Of a DNA stretch of 64,000 bases, positions 25,749-35,500 are shown one piece after another. Under the pieces are notes generated by a model. The model had not been told where the DNA came from. It was given only the letters and a program-made list of their open reading frames with translations, and did no database searches. The position numbers and the translations under genes were made by a program. Numbering within the stretch: position 1 is the first letter of the stretch; every line of letters begins with the position of its first letter. The DNA comes from Methylomicrobium agile. Its GTDB lineage: Bacteria; Pseudomonadota; Gammaproteobacteria; Methylococcales; Methylomonadaceae. The stretch covers positions 2,869,001-2,933,000 of the forward strand of contig NZ_JPOJ01000001.1 in NCBI RefSeq assembly GCF_000733855.1, given 5' to 3'.

Positions 25749-28700
25749 ATGTCCAGCCATACCGCTCGAATCGCCGATCTTTCCAAAGAAAAACAAGCGT
25801 TGCTGTTAAAACGCATCAAGGACAGATCGGCTTTTGTTAACCAGACCATCAGTAAACGAGCGAATTTCTCGCCGTGTCCGTTATCGTTTGCACAAGAAAG
25901 GCTATGGTTTTTAGCGCAAATGGAACCGGATAGCCCATTTTATAACATGGCCGGGCTGGTGCAATTGCAAGGCAACCTGAATATATCGGTATTGGAACAA
26001 GCGTTGAATGAGGTCGTTCGTCGGCATGAAGCGTTAAGAACTTCGTTTGTGATAATCGAAAACGAAGCTCGGCAAGTCGTAGAGGTAAATAGCGCAATAA
26101 CTATTAACCATATCGATTTAACCGGGATGGACGGATTGCAACAGGAAAGCATCGTCAAAACCCTTGAAGTGCAGGAAGCGCATCGTGTCTTCGACCTTAA
26201 GCAACCGCCGCTGTTAAGAGCTGCCTTGCTCAAACTGGATGGCGAGCGCTATGTATTATTGATGACCCTGCATCATATCGTTTCTGATGAATGGTCACTA
26301 AGGTTGCTTATCAAGGAGATTGGAACGTATTACCAGACCTTTAAAAGCGGCAATCCGTCATCCGAACCGGAGTTGATGATTCAATATGCCGATTTTGCCG
26401 ACTGGCAACGTCATCGCCTGCAAGGCGAGCTATACGCCAAACAAATCGCTTATTGGCGGCAATACCTGGAGAATGCGCCTAGAGTATTGGAGTTGCCGAC
26501 CGACCGGCCCAGACCGCCGGTAATGTCATATCAGGGTGCGAGCCATGAGTTCGAATTGAATGATGAAACAACCGCCGCATTGATCCGATTAAGCCGTCAG
26601 GCCGATACGACTTTATTTGTGGTGATGATGGCGACATTCACTATTTTATTGTCGCGTTATTCCGGTCAGTACGATATATGTATCGGTTATCCGATAGCCA
26701 ATCGCAACCGTCGGGACATCGAAAACCTGATCGGATTTTTCGTCAATACTCTGGTGCTGAGAAGCGATTTATCCAGTAACCCGACCTTTATCGAACTGTT
26801 AAATAGCGTCAGAAAAAATAGCCTGGATGCACAAAACAACCAAGATTTACCGTTCGAGCATTTAGTCGAAGAATTGAAACTGGAACGGGAGTCAAACCGG
26901 ACTCCGTTGTTCCAGGTGATGCTGGTTTACCAGAATGCGCCGATGGATGCGCTAAGTGTTTCGGAATTGAATTTTAATATAGCCGATGCGGAAATGAACT
27001 CCGCCAAATTCGATTTGACTTTGAGTATATCAAAATCGGAGAAAAATATACGTTGTGCTTTTAAATATAGTACAGACCTATTCGATGAGTCAACTATCGA
27101 TAGAATGGCTAACCATCTGAAAAAGTTACTGGAAAGCATACTCAATTGTCCAGATATTCCAGTTTCTGATTTGCCTCTACTGACATCTTCCGAAAAGCGG
27201 TTGATATTGGAAGACTGGAACAAAACCAGGGTTTTTTTCGAAGAAAATAAATGTATTTGTCAATTGTTCGAAGAACAGGTTGAGAAAACTCCAAACTCTA
27301 TCGCGGTTATTTTTGAAGACCGTTCTTTAACTTATAAAGAACTAAATATCAGGGCTAATCAGGTAGCCCATTATTTGCGTTCAAAAGGCGTAGGAGCAGA
27401 GATACTTGTGGGTCTTTGCGTTGATCGTTCGTTGGAGATGATTATTGGATTGTTGGGTATTTTAAAAGCAGGCGGGGCTTATGTTCCCCTAGATCCATAC
27501 TTTCCTTCGAAACGTTTGGAATTCATATTAAATGAAACTAGGACATCTATTCTTTTAACTCAAGAAGGAATTCTTTCAAAACTCACGGACTGGAAAGGCG
27601 ATACTATCTCATTGGATAATGAGTCCTTGTTTTCTAACAGAAACTGGATAGATAATTTAAATACTAATAACCATATTGATAGTTTGGTTTATGTTATTTT
27701 TACTTCTGGATCGACTGGTAAACCTAAAGGTGTGTCAATAACTAATCATGGTTTAGTAAATTACGTTTTCTCAATGATGAGAAAAATTGCTGTAAAGCCA
27801 GGGTTACGTTTTGCGATTGTTTCGACCATAAGTGCTGATTTAGGTAATACTTCAATATTTATTTCATTATTATCAGGAGGCTGTCTTAACGTCTTAAGCT
27901 ATGAAAATGTAATGGATAGTAGTAAGTTTTATCAGTCCATATCAGATACAAAGATTGACGTTATTAAAATGGTTCCCTCTCATTTAAATGCTTTATTGGA
28001 TGGATCGAATAAAATAAACATGCAGATTGGAGATTGTCTTATTACGGGTGGTGAAACCATGTCTGTCGAGCTGTCTGAAAAAATTATTAATGATATTGGG
28101 CGCTGTAAACTAATAAATCATTATGGTCCAACTGAAGCCACAATCGGTTCGTTAACGCTTGATGTAAAGGAGTATATTGATAATTGTACTGAAGTCCATT
28201 CAATACCTGTCGGAAAGCCTATTGATAATGTGTGCGTATATGTTCTAGATAAACAGTCATTACCTGTTCCAATAGGAGTTATAGGGGAGCTTTATATTGG
28301 TGGTTTGGGGTTGGCGCGTGGTTATATCAATAGGCCCGATTTAACAGCCGATAAGTTTGTTCCTAATCCATTCATATGTGATGGCAGCCGTTTATATAGA
28401 ACGGGTGACTTGGTCCGTTATCGACCTGATGGGAATATAGAGTTCTTGGGTCGATTTGATGATCAATTAAAAATCCGTGGATTCAGAATCGAATTAGAAG
28501 AAATAAGAATGCAACTGTTAAAGTATCATAAGGTTGTAGATTCCGTAGTAATGGCTAAAGAAGATATGACTGGAGATAGGCGGCTTGTAGGTTATATAGT
28601 TACTAAAGAAAAAGATGATTTTAATATTGCTGATTTGATGGATTTTCTGAGAAATGAATTGCCTGACTATATGTGTCCAAGTTCGTATGTTTTTCTTGAG

Positions 28701-29084
28701 AAATTACCATTAACAGTAAATGGAAAACTTGATCGGGAAGCTTTGCCAGTCCCCGATTTTTGTAATCCTTTTACAAAAGGATACATTGCGCCCCTATCAG
28801 AAACAGAAAAGGTTTTGGTAGGAATATTTGAGGAAGTTTTGAAAATTAATAAGATAAGTGTGGAGGATAGTTTTTTTGACTTGGGAGGGCATTCTTTATT
28901 AGCGACCCAGCTGGTGTCAAAGATATGTAATTATTTTAACATAGACTTGCCGCTAAAAACCATATTTGAAGTTAAGTCGGCCAGAAAAATTGCTCAAGAA
29001 ATTGACTTGGCCACATGGATTTTGAATAACAATAATAAATCAGTGGTAGCTAATAATATCGAGTACAAGGAAATTAAACTATGA
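25749..29084 (+). CDS. NRPS3: C - A(Asp) - PCP module
   Basis: This 1111-residue module has C with H-H-I-V-S-D-E-W-S near residue 174, A from ~490 (F-T-S-G-S-T-G-K-P-K-G near 650) and PCP with Ser ~1047. Pocket residues read D-L-T-K-I-G-H-I-G, essentially the known aspartate code, so Asp is predicted with good confidence. The C-terminus ends I-E-Y-K-E-I-K-L, similar in shape to the end of NRPS4, and may be a short docking motif for the TubC-type N-terminus of NRPS4. From about nt 27000 the DNA becomes clearly AT-rich, unlike the first part of the gene. The stop overlaps the start of NRPS4 (ATGA). Confidence 0.9.
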   Translation: MSSHTARIADLSKEKQALLLKRIKDRSAFVNQTISKRANFSPCPLSFAQERLWFLAQMEPDSPFYNMAGLVQLQGNLNISVLEQALNEVVRRHEALRTSFVIIENEARQVVEVNSAITINHIDLTGMDGLQQESIVKTLEVQEAHRVFDLKQPPLLRAALLKLDGERYVLLMTLHHIVSDEWSLRLLIKEIGTYYQTFKSGNPSSEPELMIQYADFADWQRHRLQGELYAKQIAYWRQYLENAPRVLELPTDRPRPPVMSYQGASHEFELNDETTAALIRLSRQADTTLFVVMMATFTILLSRYSGQYDICIGYPIANRNRRDIENLIGFFVNTLVLRSDLSSNPTFIELLNSVRKNSLDAQNNQDLPFEHLVEELKLERESNRTPLFQVMLVYQNAPMDALSVSELNFNIADAEMNSAKFDLTLSISKSEKNIRCAFKYSTDLFDESTIDRMANHLKKLLESILNCPDIPVSDLPLLTSSEKRLILEDWNKTRVFFEENKCICQLFEEQVEKTPNSIAVIFEDRSLTYKELNIRANQVAHYLRSKGVGAEILVGLCVDRSLEMIIGLLGILKAGGAYVPLDPYFPSKRLEFILNETRTSILLTQEGILSKLTDWKGDTISLDNESLFSNRNWIDNLNTNNHIDSLVYVIFTSGSTGKPKGVSITNHGLVNYVFSMMRKIAVKPGLRFAIVSTISADLGNTSIFISLLSGGCLNVLSYENVMDSSKFYQSISDTKIDVIKMVPSHLNALLDGSNKINMQIGDCLITGGETMSVELSEKIINDIGRCKLINHYGPTEATIGSLTLDVKEYIDNCTEVHSIPVGKPIDNVCVYVLDKQSLPVPIGVIGELYIGGLGLARGYINRPDLTADKFVPNPFICDGSRLYRTGDLVRYRPDGNIEFLGRFDDQLKIRGFRIELEEIRMQLLKYHKVVDSVVMAKEDMTGDRRLVGYIVTKEKDDFNIADLMDFLRNELPDYMCPSSYVFLEKLPLTVNGKLDREALPVPDFCNPFTKGYIAPLSETEKVLVGIFEEVLKINKISVEDSFFDLGGHSLLATQLVSKICNYFNIDLPLKTIFEVKSARKIAQEIDLATWILNNNNKSVVANNIEYKEIKL

Positions 29085-32000
29085 GTGTCGCTGATTTGCT
29101 CAAGAAACTGAAAGATTTGGATATTTATATTTATGTAGACGATGGGGATTTAAAATGTAAGGCACCTGAAAGTGTATTAAATTCAGAGATAATAGATCAA
29201 CTTCGCTATAGAAGGGATGAATTAATTGAATTATTAGCTAATGAGAGAAAGGTTGATAATTCACATCTAGCACCGGTCAGCCGGACAGATTTAATTCCGC
29301 TATCTTACGCTCAGCAACGATTATGGTTTCTGAATCAACTAGAGCCGGATAGCTCGTTTTACAATATACCAATAACGTTGAGATTGGTGGGTAATTTAAA
29401 TACCATTGCTTTGGAACAAAGCTTTAATGAAATAATTCGTCGACATGAAATATTGCGAACTAGTTTTGTGACAGAAAATGAGCAAGTACATCAGCTAATT
29501 TCAGACAAATCTACGTTTTCTGTTGCCTATGTTAATTTGGACGAATTACCAAGTATTACACGTCAACAAGCAATGGATAATTTGATTGTTAAGGAAAAGT
29601 TGAGGGTTTTTGACTTAACAGAAGCGCCTTTGGCACGGGCTACAATAATAAATCTATCTCAGGATACAAGTAAAAGAGAAGCTATTTTGCTTATTGTGTT
29701 ACATCATATTATTTCTGATGGATGGTCTTCCGGAATCTTAATTCGCGAATTCATTGCACTTTATGGGGCATTCAGCCAGGGGGGAGTTTCCTCTTTACCG
29801 GAATTGCCTATTCAATATGCGGATTTTGCTTATTGGCAACAGAAATGGTTGGCAGGAAACAATCTGGAAAAGCAAATTGATTATTGGCGTAAAAAGTTAG
29901 AAGGCGCTTCAAATGTTATTGAATTACCTACGGATCGACCTAGACCTGCAGTAATGCGATATTGTGGTGGAAGCTTTTGTTTTTCAATGCCTCTATTATT
30001 GGTCAGAAAAATCCAGATATTATGCAGGACATATGACGTTACTTTATACGTTTATTTAATGACCGTATTTAACGTATTATTATTCCGCCACAGTCATCAA
30101 ACGGATTTATGTGTTGGAACACCCGTGGCTAACCGGAATCGAATGGAAATTGAAAGTTTGATAGGTTTTTTTGTAAACACCCTTGTTATTCGTTCAGATT
30201 TGTCAAACAATCCTCGATTCAGCGCCTTGCTTGCCCAAATTAAGCATACCGTACTCAATGCTCAAAGCTATCAAGATTTACCTTTTGATAAATTGATCGA
30301 GGTTTTGAGTCCTCAACGAAACACAAGTTACAATTTACTTTTTCAGGTAATGTTTGTTTTACAAAACAAAGCACAGTATCTTTTAAAACTACCGGATTTA
30401 AATATAAGTTCTGTAGAAAATGAAAGTGCTACTTCAAAATTTGATTTGACATTAAATATTGAAGAAGATGAATCAGGCGTATTAAATGGAACTTTTGAAT
30501 ATAATACAGACTTATATGATTCAACTACTATTGTTCGATTTGCAGAACACTATCTGACCTTATTGCAAGGCATTGTTGATACTCCCGAAAGTCGCTTATC
30601 CGAATTGCCCCTACTTACGCAGAGAGAAAATCAACAAATCCTGATTGACTGGAATGCAACTGAAGTTGATTATCCTGCAAACCGATGTATCCATCACCTC
30701 TTCGAAGCCCAGGCGGAAAAATTGCCGAATGCGGTTGCTGTGGTGTTCGAAGGGCAATCATTAACCTATGCCGAACTGAATAGCAAAGCCAACCAATTAG
30801 CTCGTTATCTGGGCGCTCATGGCGTTGGGCCGGATGTGCTGGTAAGCATTTGTCTTGAGCGTTCGCTAGAGATGGTGATTGGTTTGTTGGGCATACTCAA
30901 AGCCGGTGGAGCTTATGTGCCGCTTGACCCCGGCTATCCGCAAGAACGATTGGATTTCATGCTGCGCGATGTTGGCGCGGCGGTCGTGCTGACCCAAACA
31001 GCCTGCCGGGAGAAACTCACGGCCTCTACGGCGGCTGTGCTGTGTTTGGATGGTGATTGGGACAGGATAGCGCAAGTTAAGGATGACAACCCCGACATCC
31101 AACTCATGCCTGAAAACCTGGCCTATTGCATCTACACTTCCGGTTCCACGGGACAACCTAAAGCTGCCTGCATACCGCATCAAGGCATCCTCAACCGGCT
31201 GCAATGGATGCAGCAACAATATCGGCTGGATGGTCGTGACTGCGTATTGCAAAAGACTCCGTACAGCTTCGATGTGTCGGTCTGGGAATTTTTCTGGCCG
31301 CTGATGACGGGAGCGCAATTAGTTGTCGCCAAGCCTGACGAACACAAGGACAGCGGAGTATTGGTCGATACCATCATCAGAGAGCAAATCACCACGATCC
31401 ATTTCGTGCCGTCGATGCTGCAAGCCTTTATCGACACTCCGGGCGTGGAATCCTGCACGTCGTTAAAACGCGTTATTTGCAGTGGTGAAGCTTTACCGGC
31501 CGATTTGGTGGTGCGCTTCCAGAAAAAATTGCCGACCGAATTGCATAATCTTTACGGCCCCACCGAAGCTTCGGTAGATGTCAGTTATTGGGCCTGTTTG
31601 CCGGACTGCCCTGAAACTGCGATTCCGCTTGGCCACCCGATAGCCAACATTAGGCTTTATATTCTGGATCGGCAGCTTAATCCGGTGCCGCCCGGAACGC
31701 CGGGCGAGTTGCATATCGCCGGTATCGGTTTGGGGCGCGGTTATCTCAACCGTCCCGAACTCACAGCGGAAAAATTTATCCCCAGTCCGTTCGGACCAGA
31801 GGGTAGCCGGCTGTACAAAACCGGCGATTTGGCGCGTTACCGGATTGATGGCAATATCGATTATCTAGGACGTATCGACTATCAGGTCAAAATCAGGGGA
31901 TTCAGGATCGAGTTAGGCGAGATCGAGGCCAGGCTGCTGAAACACCCTAACATCAAAGAAGCCGCTGTCCTTGCCCGTGAAGACACAGCGGGCGACAAGC

Positions 32001-32503
32001 GGCTGGCGGCTTATCTGGTTGTTGTCAACAAGGAGGCGGTCGATGTCGAGCAGCTAAAGCGCCACCTTCAGGAAACTTTGCCTGACTATATGCTTCCCGG
32101 CGCTTTTGTCTTGCTGGATAGTATGCCGCTCAGCGCCAATGGCAAGCTGGATCGTAAGCGCTTGCGGCAGCCGGACAGCACCGTGACGAATGCTAAACAG
32201 TATGTCGCGCCGCGTAGCGCAACCGAGGAAATCTTGTCCGGAATCTGGGCGGATGTGCTGGGTGTCGAAAATATCGGCGTCGAGGATAATTTTTTTGAAT
32301 TGGGCGGGCATTCCCTGTTGGCGACCCAATTGGTATCTCGAATTTGCATGAGATTCAAGATCGAGTTGCAGTTAAAGGCCCTGTTTGATACGACCAGTCT
32401 CGCCCAACTGGCAGCCAAAGTCGACCTGCTGGTTTGGGCCAAAGATCAGCAAAAAGCTGCAGGAAGCAGCGCCGAAATCGAGTTTGAGGACATTGAGCTA
32501 TGA
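29081..32503 (+). CDS. NRPS4: docking - C - A(Ser) - PCP module
   Basis: This 1140-residue module has residues 1-55 (L-L-K-K-L-K-D-L-D-I-Y-I-Y, L-K-C-K-A-P) as a TubC-type N-terminal docking domain. C has H-H-I-I-S-D-G-W-S near 208, A has Y-T-S-G-S-T-G-Q-P-K near 685, and PCP has Ser ~1077. The pocket reads D-V-W-H-I-S-L-V-D, the serine code (EntF-like). The C-terminus ends I-E-F-E-D-I-E-L, a likely docking strand for NRPS5. The DNA is AT-rich up to about nt 30690, exactly the C-A linker, then returns to GC-richer sequence. Confidence 0.92.
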   Translation: MSVADLLKKLKDLDIYIYVDDGDLKCKAPESVLNSEIIDQLRYRRDELIELLANERKVDNSHLAPVSRTDLIPLSYAQQRLWFLNQLEPDSSFYNIPITLRLVGNLNTIALEQSFNEIIRRHEILRTSFVTENEQVHQLISDKSTFSVAYVNLDELPSITRQQAMDNLIVKEKLRVFDLTEAPLARATIINLSQDTSKREAILLIVLHHIISDGWSSGILIREFIALYGAFSQGGVSSLPELPIQYADFAYWQQKWLAGNNLEKQIDYWRKKLEGASNVIELPTDRPRPAVMRYCGGSFCFSMPLLLVRKIQILCRTYDVTLYVYLMTVFNVLLFRHSHQTDLCVGTPVANRNRMEIESLIGFFVNTLVIRSDLSNNPRFSALLAQIKHTVLNAQSYQDLPFDKLIEVLSPQRNTSYNLLFQVMFVLQNKAQYLLKLPDLNISSVENESATSKFDLTLNIEEDESGVLNGTFEYNTDLYDSTTIVRFAEHYLTLLQGIVDTPESRLSELPLLTQRENQQILIDWNATEVDYPANRCIHHLFEAQAEKLPNAVAVVFEGQSLTYAELNSKANQLARYLGAHGVGPDVLVSICLERSLEMVIGLLGILKAGGAYVPLDPGYPQERLDFMLRDVGAAVVLTQTACREKLTASTAAVLCLDGDWDRIAQVKDDNPDIQLMPENLAYCIYTSGSTGQPKAACIPHQGILNRLQWMQQQYRLDGRDCVLQKTPYSFDVSVWEFFWPLMTGAQLVVAKPDEHKDSGVLVDTIIREQITTIHFVPSMLQAFIDTPGVESCTSLKRVICSGEALPADLVVRFQKKLPTELHNLYGPTEASVDVSYWACLPDCPETAIPLGHPIANIRLYILDRQLNPVPPGTPGELHIAGIGLGRGYLNRPELTAEKFIPSPFGPEGSRLYKTGDLARYRIDGNIDYLGRIDYQVKIRGFRIELGEIEARLLKHPNIKEAAVLAREDTAGDKRLAAYLVVVNKEAVDVEQLKRHLQETLPDYMLPGAFVLLDSMPLSANGKLDRKRLRQPDSTVTNAKQYVAPRSATEEILSGIWADVLGVENIGVEDNFFELGGHSLLATQLVSRICMRFKIELQLKALFDTTSLAQLAAKVDLLVWAKDQQKAAGSSAEIEFEDIEL

Positions 32504-35500
32504 TGTTGGAGCAGTTGCTCGCGACACTACGCGATTTGCATGTGCATCTTTATGTCGAACAAGGCAACTTAAAATGTAAAGCGCCGAAACATGCACTGAG
32601 CGAAGACATTAAATCCCAGCTCAAATCCAAGAAAGCGGAGTTAATCGAAGCGCTTTCCCAAGCCGGGCAAGAATCCGCATCGATAATGCCCGGCCGCCGC
32701 ATGGAACCGCTACCGCTATCTTACGCCCAGCAGCGCTTATGGTTTTTGGACCGGTTGGAGCCGGACAGTTCTCTGTATAACATGCCGTATGCGTTCAGTT
32801 TGACCGGGTCTTTGAATGAAGCGGCGTTGGCGCAAAGTTTTAATGAGATCGTGCGGCGGCATGAAAATTTGCGCACCGTTTTCGTTACTGACATTGTACC
32901 GGCACAAGCTGTTTCACCGGAATGCGCGCTTTCTGTCGCCGATGTCGATTTAACGGGTTTGCCTGAACCGCTCTGTCGGACTGTAGCGGCGGATCTGTCC
33001 CGGCAGGAGGCGGCAAAGCCTTTTTGTCTGGAGTCCGGGCCTTTGTTTCGGATAACGCTGCTCGCCTTGTCCGGCACTGGCGGGAGACAGGAAAAAATAT
33101 TGTTGGTTACTTTGCACCATATCGTTTTCGACGGTTGGTCGGCGGCGATATTGATGCGCGAATTCGTAACGCTTTATCAAGCATTTAGCCGCGGTGAATA
33201 CTCGCCGTTAGCGGCGTTGCAGGTTCAATACGCCGATTTTGCCTGCTGGCAGCGACGAAAGCTTTCCGGAAATGTGTTGCAGCAACATATCGATTATTGG
33301 CGAAATAAATTGGATGGCGCGCCCGGCTTGCTGGAGTTGCCGACCGACCGGCCAAGGCCTGCGGTGATGAATCATTGCGGAGCCTTGCATCGCTTTGAAA
33401 TTCCGGCGGCTCTGGCGGAACAAGTCCACCAACTAAGCCGCCGATACGATGCGACTTTATTCATGCTGTTACTGACGGCGTTCAAAATCCTGCTGTTCCG
33501 CTATAGCCGTCACCAGGATATTTGCGTCGGCGTACCGATTGCCAATCGCAATCGCTTGGAAATAGAAGGTTTGATCGGTTTCTTCGTCAATACTTTGATA
33601 GTGCGTTCCGATCTGTCAGGCAATCCGCAATTCGATGAGTTGTTGGTGCAAGTCAGAAATACTGTTTTAGATGCTCAAAATCATCAGGATTTGCCGTTCG
33701 AACAGTTGGTTGAAGCACTGCATCCCGAACGTAATTTGAGTTACAGCCCTTTGTTCCAGGTTATGTTCGTTTTGCAAAATCAAACGGGGCAGATACTGAA
33801 ATTGCCGGATTTGGCAATCGATGCTATCGACGATGAAAACAAGGTGTCTAAATTCGATTTAACTTTACATATCCGCGAAGACACCGGGGCACTTTGCGCC
33901 AGTCTGGAATACAACACCAACCTATTCGACCCGGCTACGATAGCGCGGCTGGCACAGCAGTATGTGATGTTGCTGCAAGGTATTGCCGATGCTCCGCAAA
34001 GCCGTCTTTACCAATTGCCGCTGCTGACTTTGGCGGAACGCAAGCAAATCCTGTTTGATTGGAATGCCACGCAAGCCGCTTATCCGGCGGATAGCTGCCT
34101 TCACCAGCTGTTTGAAATGCAAGCCCAAAAAGCGCCGCGCGCCGATGCGCTGGCATTCGCAGGATTGACTTTAAGCTATGCAGAACTCAACGGCAAAGCC
34201 AATCAAGTGGCTCATTATCTGCGCTCCATAGGCGTCGGCCCCGATGTGGCAGTGGGCCTTTGCGTCGATCGCTCGCCGGAAATGGCGGTCGGCATGTTGG
34301 GCATCATCAAGGCCGGCGGGGCTTATGTACCTATCGATCCACAGTATCCGGAACAGAGAATCGCCTACATGCTTAACGATGCCTGGATTGACGTGCTGCT
34401 GACCCGGCAAGCGCTGGCAGAGGCATTGCCGCACAACGCGAAATACAAGATTTGCTTGGATAGCGATTGGCGAACGATTGGGCAATGGCCGGACGTTAAT
34501 CCGGTGCTATGCAATCATCCGCTCGATCTTGCTTATATCATTTATACCTCAGGTTCCACGGGGTTGCCCAAAGGTGTGATGGTCTCGCATCGCAATGCCG
34601 TGCATTCGACAACAGCGCGCTTTGGCTGCTATCGGGAGCCGGTGGACGCCTATTTATTGTTATCGTCGTTTGCGTTCGACAGTTCGGTGGCCGGGTTGTT
34701 TTGGACGCTGGGGCAGGGCGGTTGCCTGTGCTTGCCGACGGATGACGCCGCCAAAGATCCGGCGGCGCTGGCCGACATCATCGCCAAGCGGCGGGTATCG
34801 CATCTGTTGGCGCTGCCGTCTTTTTATGCGTTGCTGCTGAAACAAGAGCGAACTAAGCTGCAAACTTTGAAAACAGCTATCGTTGCCGGAGAGACGTGTT
34901 CAACCGAGGTCGTCAAGCGACACTATGCGATATTGCCGGACGTACCTCTATACAATGAATACGGCCCTACCGAAGGTTCGGTGTGGAGCAGCGTTTATTT
35001 GGCTGATCGGGACGATTTGGACAGGCCGTTATCGATAGGCCGACCTATCGATAACGTACGGCTTTATATCCTGGACCGCAGCGGCAACCCGGTTCCGGTC
35101 GGTGTGCCGGGCGAATTGTATATCGGCGGCGAAGGCACGGTGCGAGGCTATTGGCGGCGCCCCGAACTGACAGCGGAAAAGTTCATCCCCGATCCGTTCC
35201 TGAATGGCGGCGGCAGGCTGTATAAAACCGGAGACTTGGCGCGTTACCGCCCGGACGGCAATATCGAATTTTCGGGCCGTATCGACGACCAAGTGAAAAT
35301 ACGCGGCTTCAGGATTGAGTTGGGAGAAATCGAGGCAAGGCTTTTAGAGCATCCCGATGTCGATGAGGCTGTCGTTTTGGTCAGAGAAAACTTGCCCGGC
35401 AACAAGCTGTTGATCGCTTATGTGGTCGGTGGCGATCAACTTACGGCGGAAACGCTGCTGGAGAGCCTTAAAGCCTCATTGCCGGGCTATATGTTACCGG

